Below, one piece after another: positions 1-5,198 of a DNA stretch of 6,623 nucleotides (within the stretch, counting starts at the first letter, position 1; every line of letters begins with the position of its first letter). The position numbers and the translations under genes were made by a program. The notes below the pieces were generated by a model, which did no database searches, was not told where the DNA came from, and saw nothing but the letters and a program-made list of their open reading frames with translations. This stretch comes from DSBX01 sp046484845 (lineage in GTDB: Bacteria > Hydrothermota > Tepidihabitantia > Tepidihabitantales > Tepidihabitantaceae), in NCBI GenBank assembly GCA_046484845.1, contig JAWOIB010000156.1, positions 1 through 6,623 of the forward strand, read 5' to 3'.

Positions 1-504
1 CTCGCACTTTTGTTGCCGGTTTTTCTGTCGGCACAGATTGATCCGAACACATCCCGTCTCGCCGCCTCAAAAGGGGATTGGTACGGCACCGCTGATATGC
101 TTGTCGTTTACGACAGCATGTCCGTCGATGTGCAGGAAAGCGGACTCAGCTATGTACACATGCACAAGCTTGTGCGCGTGCTCACAGCAAAAGGCGCACT
201 TTCTCTGCGCAACGTCGTCTATGATTACGATCCTCTGTCGGCAGATGTGGACGTACGGCTGGTGAGAATCTATCGGGCGGATGGCTCCGTCGAGACTGTC
301 GGCAAGGAACGTGTGCACGATTATCCTGCGCCGGCGCGGGCGATTTACTGGGGTGCCCGGCAGAAGCTGGTGCCGCTCCGGGGTGGCGCCGGTGTAGCGG
401 TTGATCGCGAAGAGGCCGGTTTCCATCACCGGCCAGGCGCTGACATACACCGGGGCGAACACCCAGGAGTCGGAGGGGGCCTCGGGGTTGCTGAACCCGA
501 ATGA
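1..504 (+). CDS. DUF3857 domain protein, N-terminal fragment (5' end off window, 3' end broken)
   Basis: The frame is open from nt 1 to a TGA at 502-504, but only nt 1 to about 378 reads as a real protein. The first residues (LALLLPVFLSAQ) look like the end of a signal peptide, so the start codon lies left of the window and the product is exported. The body fits the N-terminal part of DUF3857, a beta-rich domain usually found ahead of a transglutaminase-like domain in periplasmic or surface proteins. Visible marks are KLVRVLTAKGALSLRNV, RIYRADGSVE, and the family-like DYPAPARAIYWGARQK at nt 319-366. After LVPL the translation turns into Gly/Ala/Val-rich nonsense, which is the complement of the minus-strand gene. 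The transglutaminase half is missing. G+C is about 55% over nt 1-300, much lower than the rest of the window. The family call is by recognition; its enzymatic role is unknown. Confidence 0.7.
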   Translation, partial: LALLLPVFLSAQIDPNTSRLAASKGDWYGTADMLVVYDSMSVDVQESGLSYVHMHKLVRVLTAKGALSLRNVVYDYDPLSADVDVRLVRIYRADGSVETVGKERVHDYPAPARAIYWGARQKLVPLRGGAGVAVDREEAGFHHRPGADIHRGEHPGVGGGLGVAEPE

Positions 505-1032
505 GTAGGCGTACCATTTGAACAGGCCGCCCGAGGTGGGCCAGGAGCTGTGGTTGTTGGTGAGTTCGACATAGAACCGGTCCCCGGACCGGCCGACCCG
601 GGCGCCGGTCAGGTCCAGCCAGGGGCCGTCGGGCGAGACCGCGTCGCCGACCGGGTCGAGCGCGACCCGGGCGAGCAGGTTGTCGGTCACCGGCCAGGTG
701 TTGGCGGCGTTGACCGGGGACTGGGTGGCGAAGCCCATCCGGTCGTCCGCGTTGACATAGTACCAGAACAGCCCGGGCCCGGCGGGAACGGTGACCTCGG
801 CCTGCCAGGTGCTGTCGTAGCCCGGCTCGGCCAGCCGGACCATCGGGCGCTCGGTCCAGGTGCGCTGGCTGTCGGTCGAGAAGAACAGCCGGGCGCGGAT
901 GGTGTCGCCGGGCAGGCCGATGACCGGGGCGATGTCGGCGTGGACGAGCATCCTGCCGACCGGGGCGGAGTTCGAGACCTGGCCGAGGCCGGTGGCGGCG
1001 GCAAGGCTGAGCAGGACCGGGAAGATCATCAT
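67..1032 (-). CDS. Secreted beta-sandwich protein of unknown function, 3' end lost at junction
   Basis: The frame runs from ATG at 1032 to a TGA at 67-69, but credible coding ends near nt 352-381; the rest is the complement of the DUF3857 gene. The real part is about 220 residues. It opens with a short signal-peptide-like stretch (MMIFPVLLSLAAATGLGQ), then a region with VHADIAPVIGLPGDTIRARLFF and FWYYVNADDRMG that resembles an immunoglobulin/fibronectin-like fold. Next comes a segment with ALDPVGDA, WLDLTGARVGRSGDRFYVELTN and YAYSFGF that recalls CBM9- or DOMON-like sandwiches. These fold comparisons are inference and no function is assigned. The in-frame TTG at 1068 would add 12 residues, including charged ones, but it coincides with the predicted -35 box, so ATG 1032 is preferred. 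No Shine-Dalgarno sequence is seen; see the promoter entry. The C-terminus, where a sorting domain might sit, is missing. Confidence 0.6.
   Translation of the reverse strand: MMIFPVLLSLAAATGLGQVSNSAPVGRMLVHADIAPVIGLPGDTIRARLFFSTDSQRTWTERPMVRLAEPGYDSTWQAEVTVPAGPGLFWYYVNADDRMGFATQSPVNAANTWPVTDNLLARVALDPVGDAVSPDGPWLDLTGARVGRSGDRFYVELTNNHSSWPTSGGLFKWYAYSFGFSNPEAPSDSWVFAPVYVSAWPVMETGLFAINRYTGATPERHQLLPGTPVNRPRRRRIIVHTFLADSLDGAIRPIDSHQPYVHICRQRIVIIDDVAQRKCAFCCEHAHKLVHVYIAESAFLHIDGHAVVNDKHISGAVPIPF
352..381. other. Chimeric junction between two unrelated genes
   Basis: Left of this stretch the plus strand encodes DUF3857 and the minus strand is meaningless. Right of it the minus strand encodes a secreted protein and the plus strand is meaningless. 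Inside it both strands read plausibly with codons in register: GARQKLVPL on plus and PERHQLLPGTP on minus. The exact breakpoint therefore cannot be placed better than about 30 nt. Base composition changes across the same point. No insertion sequence, direct repeat or long inverted repeat was seen at the join. An assembly misjoin seeded by a short shared sequence is the simplest reading; a genuine inversion or deletion is the alternative. Confidence 0.6.
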
Positions 1033-1039
1033 CGGAAGA

Positions 1040-1068
1040 ATGCTACCCGGCCCGGCCCGGTCCGTCAA
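1040..1068 (-). promoter_or_regulatory. Sigma70-like promoter for the minus-strand secreted protein, predicted leaderless
   Basis: Read on the minus strand, TTGACG (1068-1063) is followed by exactly 17 nt and then TAGCAT (1045-1040). This matches the consensus boxes at 5 of 6 and 4 of 6 positions. The ATG at 1032 begins only 7 nt after the -10 box, where transcription itself should begin. The mRNA would then have no 5' leader, which fits the lack of a ribosome binding site. Prediction only. Confidence 0.5.
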
Positions 1069-1104
1069 CCGGCCGGAGTCGACCCCACCCCCAGCTGCGT
1101 CCCC

Positions 1105-1332
1105 CCGGCCACCGGGGGAGCCGCCGGGGTAGCCGTCCCCGGAGCCGTCCCGGTAGCGATACCCGGAGCGGTCACCCGGGCTGTACCCGCAGCCCTGCCC
1201 GGAGCGGTCACCCGGGCCGTCATCCTGGCCACCCCCGGAGCCGCCCCGGAGGGGGTCACCGGGGCCGCAGGGGGAGCCAGGGGGGGGACGGCCCCGGGGA
1301 TGGCCCCCGGGGTGGGGGTGCCGGTGGGGGTA
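1105..1332. repeat. Degenerate 12-bp tandem repeat, about 19 units
   Basis: The sequence falls into consecutive 12-nt blocks with a rough consensus GGAGCCGTCCCC. Clear examples are GGAGCCGTCCCG at 1141, GGAGCGGTCACC at 1165 and again, identically, at 1201, CGGGCCGTCATC at 1213 and GGAGCCGCCCCG at 1237. Units are badly decayed after about 1270, where the plus strand becomes G-runs. Because 12 is a multiple of 3, the array stays open in several frames and would read as tetrapeptides such as GAVP or GAVT on the plus strand. No start signal supports translation. It lies wholly between the two divergent promoters. Confidence 0.75.
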
Positions 1333-1428
1333 GAAAGCGGTAATAGTCCGCAGTTACGACGGTTAGGCCGGAAGCGGGGTCGGCGGACCGGGGCGCGGTG
1401 GTCCGGGCCGGGGTGAGGGGGTGAGTAG

Positions 1429-1445
1429 CGACCGTCGCCCGGTCG
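1429..1445. repeat. Inverted repeat next to the -35 box
   Basis: CGACCG, a 5-nt spacer (TCGCC), then CGGTCG form a perfect 6-bp inverted repeat that ends 4 nt before the predicted -35 box at 1450. The position suits an operator for the beta-helix gene, but in GC-rich DNA a 6-bp match may be chance. Confidence 0.25.
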
Positions 1446-1449
1446 GGCC

Positions 1450-1478
1450 TTGACAGCAGGCGCGGGCAGAGGGACAAT
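1450..1478 (+). promoter_or_regulatory. Sigma70-like promoter for the beta-helix lipoprotein gene
   Basis: TTGACA (1450-1455, a perfect -35) is followed by 17 nt and GACAAT (1473-1478, 4 of 6 to TATAAT). Transcription would begin near 1485, giving a leader of about 70 nt before the start codon at 1554. Confidence 0.6.
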
Positions 1479-1528
1479 CTGCGGTGCCGGCCGGCGGGTC
1501 CCGAGGCCGACACGGAGTCCGAAAAATC

Positions 1529-1549
1529 GGTCCACCAGGACCAGGGAGG
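1529..1549 (+). promoter_or_regulatory. Ribosome binding site with an adjoining small hairpin
   Basis: GGGAGG at 1544-1549 is a strong Shine-Dalgarno sequence. It lies 4 nt before ATG 1554 and 7 nt before the in-frame TTG 1557, so the start could be either. Just upstream, GGTCC (1529-1533) and GGACC (1538-1542) can pair across a 4-nt loop. The hairpin stops one base short of the binding site and may keep it exposed. Confidence 0.45.
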
Positions 1550-1553
1550 TTTG

Positions 1554-3095
1554 ATGTTGTCTGCCCGCTTTCGGGAAATCGCGCTGTTGAGCGCGCTTGC
1601 CGGGTTGCTCGTCGCCGCCGGGTGCAGGGGCAACGAGACGTCGCCCGAGATGGCCGCGGTGCAGGACCTGCTGGATGAGGCCGCGAGGAATGGCCGGGCG
1701 GACACCATCCGCCTGCCCGCCGGGACCTACCGGCTGGCGGCGCCGCTGACCTACAATTCCGATGAGGGCCACCCGCTCCACCTCATCGGGTCGCGAACCG
1801 GCCGGACCGTGCTCGACGGCGGGAACCGGAGCCAGCTCCTGCGCCTGAAGAGTACGGTCGCCGGCGCCGATTTCGTGGTCAGGAACATCGAGTTTCGCAA
1901 CGGTCAGTCGGCGCAGTACGGCGGCGCGCTGCAGGTCGAGAATGACGCGGCGGCAACGACCGTGGATAGTTGCTGGTTCATCGGGAGCCGGGCGGCGACG
2001 CTGGGCGGCGGGGCGCACGTCACCGCGTTCAACGGCGAGGTGACGGTCGCCGATTGTTCGTTCCGCGGCAATTCGTCGGATGATGACGCGGGCGGGCTGA
2101 ACGCCAGTTCGCTGGCCGGGACGGTGCTGCTGGCGAACTGCGTGTTCGAGGAGAACCACGCGACCGGCGACGACGCCGGCGGCTCCCTGCTTTACACCGA
2201 GTCGGGCCGGCTGGTGATGACCGGCAACCGGTACGTCGGCAATACCGCGGCCGACGACGGCGGCGGCGGGTTCCTGTACCTGATGACCGACGGCGCGTCG
2301 GCGGTCGTCCGCGACAATGTCTTCCGGAACAACCGGGCGCAGCTCGGCGGGGGCGGGAGCTTCTGCCGGATGAACGAGGGCGGCTCGATAGTCTTCACGG
2401 GCAACGAGTACGAGGGCAACTCGACCGTCGTCGGCTGCGGCGGGGGCGCGCTCATCTACCAGCATGCCGGGAGCCTGGCCTGCTCGAGCAACAGCTATAC
2501 GGACAACGTCAGCGCCGAGGACGGCGGCGCCGCCTGGGTGTGGCTCGGCCAGGGCACGGTCGAGCTGGTCGGCAATACCTGCTCCGGCAACGAGGCCGCG
2601 GTCAACGGCGGGGGCATCAGCGCGGTGACCGACGCGGGCAGTTACACGCTGAGCCGGAACCTGTTCCACGGGAACGAGGCGGGCAATGTCGGCGGGGGCA
2701 TCGCGGCCGCGACGACGACCGGGCGGCTGAACATTTTCCATAACACGCTCCACGACAACGCCGCCGGCGACGGGGGCGGGGTCTATGTCTATTGCGACCA
2801 GGCGGGGGCCGAGGTCGCGGCGTACAACAACATCGTCTGGCGCAGTGTGCCGAACGGGTTCGCTTCGTCGGGAGCGCTCGTCGTCGTCGTCAGCTACTCG
2901 GACATCGAGGGCGGCACCGGGGAACCGTGGTTCGGCACCGGCTGTATCGACGCCGACCCGCGGTTCGCCAACGCGGCCGGGGGCGATTTCGGCCTCACGA
3001 CAGGCTCGCCCTGTATCGACGCCGGGGACCCGGCATCCCCGCGCGACCCGGACGGGACCCCGGCCGATATGGGCGCGTTTCATTTCCCGCAGTAG
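1554..3095 (+). CDS. Right-handed parallel beta-helix lipoprotein
   Basis: This 513-residue protein is complete, from ATG 1554 behind a strong ribosome binding site to TAG 3093-3095. Residues 1-24 form a lipoprotein signal (charged start, ALLSALAGLLVAAGC), with Cys24 as the likely lipidated residue, so it should be anchored in a membrane and face outward. From about residue 45 it begins like a pectate-lyase-type helix cap (IRLPAGTYRL, then LDGGN). About 11 coils follow at roughly 34-residue spacing, each built like GN...A..GGG (for example QLGGGG, GCGGG, VNGGG, NVGGG, GDGGG). The end (CIDADPRFAN, SPCIDAGDP, DMGAFHFPQ) is the choice-of-anchor Q type terminus common in such proteins. No catalytic residues of a polysaccharide lyase can be identified, so a binding, adhesion or surface role is as likely as an enzyme. 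It has its own promoter, and the next gene has another. Family call firm, function unknown. Confidence 0.85.
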   Translation: MLSARFREIALLSALAGLLVAAGCRGNETSPEMAAVQDLLDEAARNGRADTIRLPAGTYRLAAPLTYNSDEGHPLHLIGSRTGRTVLDGGNRSQLLRLKSTVAGADFVVRNIEFRNGQSAQYGGALQVENDAAATTVDSCWFIGSRAATLGGGAHVTAFNGEVTVADCSFRGNSSDDDAGGLNASSLAGTVLLANCVFEENHATGDDAGGSLLYTESGRLVMTGNRYVGNTAADDGGGGFLYLMTDGASAVVRDNVFRNNRAQLGGGGSFCRMNEGGSIVFTGNEYEGNSTVVGCGGGALIYQHAGSLACSSNSYTDNVSAEDGGAAWVWLGQGTVELVGNTCSGNEAAVNGGGISAVTDAGSYTLSRNLFHGNEAGNVGGGIAAATTTGRLNIFHNTLHDNAAGDGGGVYVYCDQAGAEVAAYNNIVWRSVPNGFASSGALVVVVSYSDIEGGTGEPWFGTGCIDADPRFANAAGGDFGLTTGSPCIDAGDPASPRDPDGTPADMGAFHFPQ

Positions 3096-3103
3096 CGCCC
3101 GGC

Positions 3104-3132
3104 TTGCCAGCGCCGCCCGGGGCGGGGATAAT
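3104..3132 (+). promoter_or_regulatory. Sigma70-like promoter for the DUF362 gene
   Basis: TTGCCA (3104-3109), a 17-nt spacer and GATAAT (3127-3132) each match consensus at 5 of 6 positions. Transcription would start near 3139, leaving a leader of about 30 nt and excluding the upstream ATG at 3138 as a start. A short GC hairpin (CCGCC 3113-3117 with GGCGG 3121-3125) sits in the spacer; it lacks a T-run and is not a convincing terminator for the upstream gene. Confidence 0.65.
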
Positions 3133-3170
3133 GTTAGATGGCCGGAACCGCAAGCCGTGGAGGTGTGGCG

Positions 3171-5021
3171 ATGAAACGCGTGGTGATGAAGTTGAAGCAT
3201 TCGTTCGCGGGCAGTTTCCTCTGGCTGGGCGTCGGCGCGCTGTTGTGGCTCGTCGTGCGCTCGGGCACGAAGCCCGACCGGCTGCGCTATCCCTGCCAGC
3301 AGGCCGCGGCCGGCACCGGCGCGTTCTGGCTGTCCGCGTTCGCCCTGCCCGCGGCGCTGCGCGGGCTGCGTTCCTGCGGGATAAGACTGCCCGAGGCGAA
3401 GCTGGGCCGGCCGGTCCGGGTCCTGCTGGTTGCCGGCGCGGTCGCGCTGGTCGCGGTGCTCGCCGGCGAGCGGCTGCTGTTCGCGCCGCGCTTCGGCCCG
3501 CCGCCGGCCGGCGCCGGCGCCGGCCTGCCGGCCTGGGTTTCCGACCGGCCCGACCCGTCGCTGGTGTTCGTCGTGGACAGCGTCCCGGCCCCGGATTCGA
3601 ACGCCCTGCACCACGAGGGGCTGGATTCGCTGTTCTCGCTGCTCGCCGCGGACGGCGTGTTCCTCTACCGGTCCGCGCAGGCCCTGCCCTGGTGCGACAG
3701 CTCGGGCATCGTCGGGCCGGACGATGTCGTGCTCATCAAGGTCAACGCGGAATGGCCGGAGCGGGGGATGAGTTCGACCGATGTCATCAAGGGGCTTATC
3801 CGGTGCATCGTCGCGCACCCGGACGGCTTCACCGGCGAGGTCCACCTGGTCGAGAACGGCCAGTGGCGGCATTCCTGGGCCTACCCGCTCAACAACGCCG
3901 AGCGCCGGTCCCAGTCGATGCAGGCGGTGGTGGATACTTTCGCCGCGCGCGGCTTCCGGGTCGGGGCGTACAACTGGACCGCGATCGGCTACGGCGGCAA
4001 TAACCGCTGGGTCGGGGAGTACGACGCCGGCGACACGCTCGACGGCTATGTGCGCGAGGACTCGACCGGGATGACCTACGCCAAGTTCCGCACCGGGTAC
4101 GGCACCCGGGTTTCGACCCGGCTCGGGGTCTGGAACGGGTCGGCCTACGAGCCGGGGCGGCTGAAGTTCTTCAACCTGCCGGTGCTGAAGTCCCATTCGC
4201 TGATGGGCGCCACCGGCGCGGTGAAGCATTACATCGGGTTCCTGTCCTACGCGGCCATCGGCGCGGGCACGATGCACACGCGGGCGATGGCGCAGGGCCT
4301 GCTCGGGGTGGAGTTCGGCAAGGCCCGGTTCCCGGACCTGAACATCATCGACGCGACCTGGGTCAGCGCGGAAATCACCACCGGCCCGAACGCCCCTTAC
4401 GACCGCTGCACCCGGCTCAACACGCTGGTCGCCTCGCGCGACCCGGTCGCGGCGGACTGGTACGCGGGCAGGCACGTGCTCCGGCCCGCGAGCTGGTGGA
4501 ACGGCCGGCCCTGGCTGCGCGATTACGGCCGGATGGACCCGGACAACCTCAACCCCGAGAACCCGGGCAACGGCCGGCTCTATTCCGACTCGACCCCGTG
4601 CAGCGGCTACCCCTACAATGCCTTCCACCAGATGCTGGCCTCCTCGCGGGACGAGATGCTGCGCTACGGCCGGCCGGTGACGATGGACTCCGCCGCGATG
4701 ACCATCCGGCATTTCCGGTTCCCGACCACCGGGGCCGGGGAGCGGGGCGGGGCCGGGCCGCGTTCCCCGCGGCTGACGGTCTGGCCCAACCCGGCCAACG
4801 GCCGGGTCAGCGCGGGCTTCGAACTTGTGAAGCCGGGCCCGGTCCGGCTCGTGGCCTACTCGGAGGACGGCCGGCTGGCGGCCGCCCTGCCCGCCCGGAC
4901 GCTGGCGGCCGGCGCGCACCGGCTGTCATTCGACCGCCCGCTCCCGGCCGGCAGTTACCTCCTTGCGGTCGAGACCGCGGCCGGGACGCTGAGCGGCAAG
5001 GTCGTCGTCCCGGCCCGCTGA
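3171..5021 (+). CDS. Membrane-anchored DUF362 protein with type IX-like C-terminal sorting domain
   Basis: The 616-residue product starts at ATG 3171, with GGAGG at 3159-3163 placed 7 nt upstream. ATG 3138 is in frame but lies at the predicted transcription start. Residues 1-30 are a basic start plus a membrane helix; two more hydrophobic stretches lie near 48-66 and 82-100. Between them is SGTKPDRLRYPCQQAA, a motif I associate with one DUF362 subgroup. The DUF362 core spans about 130-510, with VVLIKVNAEW (186-195), NLPVLKSHSLMGATGAVKHY (335-354), NIIDATW (391-397) and ASRDPVAADWYA (421-432). DUF362 has no settled biochemical role; some members carry 4Fe-4S ferredoxin segments, but no CxxCxxC cluster is visible here. 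Residues 534-616 (LTVWPNPANG, ending GKVVVPAR) match the type A sorting domain of type IX secretion substrates. Three N-terminal helices plus a secretion tag is an odd combination; the first helix may act as a signal. Confidence 0.8.
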   Translation: MKRVVMKLKHSFAGSFLWLGVGALLWLVVRSGTKPDRLRYPCQQAAAGTGAFWLSAFALPAALRGLRSCGIRLPEAKLGRPVRVLLVAGAVALVAVLAGERLLFAPRFGPPPAGAGAGLPAWVSDRPDPSLVFVVDSVPAPDSNALHHEGLDSLFSLLAADGVFLYRSAQALPWCDSSGIVGPDDVVLIKVNAEWPERGMSSTDVIKGLIRCIVAHPDGFTGEVHLVENGQWRHSWAYPLNNAERRSQSMQAVVDTFAARGFRVGAYNWTAIGYGGNNRWVGEYDAGDTLDGYVREDSTGMTYAKFRTGYGTRVSTRLGVWNGSAYEPGRLKFFNLPVLKSHSLMGATGAVKHYIGFLSYAAIGAGTMHTRAMAQGLLGVEFGKARFPDLNIIDATWVSAEITTGPNAPYDRCTRLNTLVASRDPVAADWYAGRHVLRPASWWNGRPWLRDYGRMDPDNLNPENPGNGRLYSDSTPCSGYPYNAFHQMLASSRDEMLRYGRPVTMDSAAMTIRHFRFPTTGAGERGGAGPRSPRLTVWPNPANGRVSAGFELVKPGPVRLVAYSEDGRLAAALPARTLAAGAHRLSFDRPLPAGSYLLAVETAAGTLSGKVVVPAR

Positions 5022-5028
5022 CGGCCGG
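5010..5028 (+). terminator. Possible weak terminator hairpin over the DUF362 stop codon
   Basis: CCGGCC (5010-5015) and GGCCGG (5023-5028) form a perfect 6-bp stem with a 7-nt loop that contains the TGA stop. No T-run follows, only GAA-type sequence leading into the next -35 box. It is therefore not a classical intrinsic terminator, and such a GC stem can arise by chance here. Confidence 0.25.
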
Positions 5029-5036
5029 AAAGCGCC

Positions 5037-5064
5037 TTGACATATTACTGCCCGGCGCTAGAGT
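5037..5064 (+). promoter_or_regulatory. Sigma70-like promoter for kaiC
   Basis: TTGACA (5037-5042, perfect) is followed by 16 nt and TAGAGT (5059-5064, 4 of 6 to consensus), inside a local AT-richer patch. Transcription would start near 5071, giving kaiC its own transcript with a leader of about 128 nt. Confidence 0.6.
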
Positions 5065-5079
5065 TAAGCCGCCGTGATG

Positions 5080-5170
5080 CCACGGAGTCCTGCCGTGGAG
5101 TCGAGGAGTCGAAGCTGCCGCGCGAGTCGCGTTGCGCCGCCGGGCGCGCTCGCGGGCAGAAGCCCGGCGG
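5080..5170 (+). promoter_or_regulatory. Structured 5' leader of kaiC
   Basis: Two perfect stems lie in the predicted leader. CCACGG (5080-5085) pairs with CCGTGG (5093-5098) over a 7-nt loop. CCGCCGGGC (5137-5145) pairs with GCCCGGCGG (5162-5170) over a 16-nt loop. Between them GAGTCGA occurs twice, at 5098-5104 and 5106-5112. The 9-bp stem ends 15 nt before the ribosome binding site. I do not recognise a known riboswitch class. It could be a regulatory leader, or GC-rich spacer DNA with chance pairing. Confidence 0.35.
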
Positions 5171-5198
5171 GTGTCGCCGTGAGATGGAGGAAAGCTGA

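Larger units (their letters stand above)
1069..1553. other. Divergent intergenic region, no convincing gene
   Basis: This spacer separates the divergent secreted-protein gene (minus) and beta-helix gene (plus). It holds the 12-bp tandem repeat at 1105-1332, a small inverted repeat at 1429-1445, the plus-strand promoter at 1450-1478 and the leader of the beta-helix gene. The stretch 1333-1365 is a short, less GC-rich island after the repeat. Open frames cross the spacer on both strands, but they are low-complexity Gly/Ala/Pro/Val/Thr text with no ribosome binding site of their own. I see no tRNA or other RNA gene. Confidence 0.6.

Noticed and set aside
340..390. An insertion sequence or recombination site at the chimeric junction
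   Set aside because: No transposase, terminal inverted repeats, target duplication or tRNA/att-like sequence was found around the join.
1105..1332. The 12-bp array as a CRISPR array
   Set aside because: Units are contiguous, only 12 nt long and degenerate, with no spacers and no cas genes in view.
550..1416. A 288-codon plus-strand frame with GAVP/GAVT tetrapeptides
   Set aside because: Its first half is the complement of the secreted-protein gene, and its second half is just the 12-bp repeat translated. There is no ribosome binding site or recognisable domain.
3113..3125. GC hairpin after the beta-helix gene as an intrinsic terminator
   Set aside because: The stem is only 5 bp, has no T-run, and lies between the -35 and -10 boxes of the next promoter.
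3138..3170. An upstream ATG start for the DUF362 protein (11 extra residues)
   Set aside because: It lies 5 nt after the -10 box, at the expected transcription start, and has no ribosome binding site. ATG 3171 has GGAGG at the right distance and gives a typical basic start before the first helix.
2792..4003. A 403-codon plus-strand frame overlapping the end of the beta-helix gene and the start of the DUF362 gene
   Set aside because: Composition is Arg/Gly/Ala-rich shadow of the two real frames, with no start signal.
1065..4919. A 3.9-kb open frame on the minus strand (1284 codons) antisense to the beta-helix and DUF362 genes
   Set aside because: Its translation is Arg/Pro/Ala/Val/Gly/His-rich with no domain, and it crosses two well-supported genes, their promoters and the tandem repeat. 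High G+C at third positions removes stop codons in this antisense frame.
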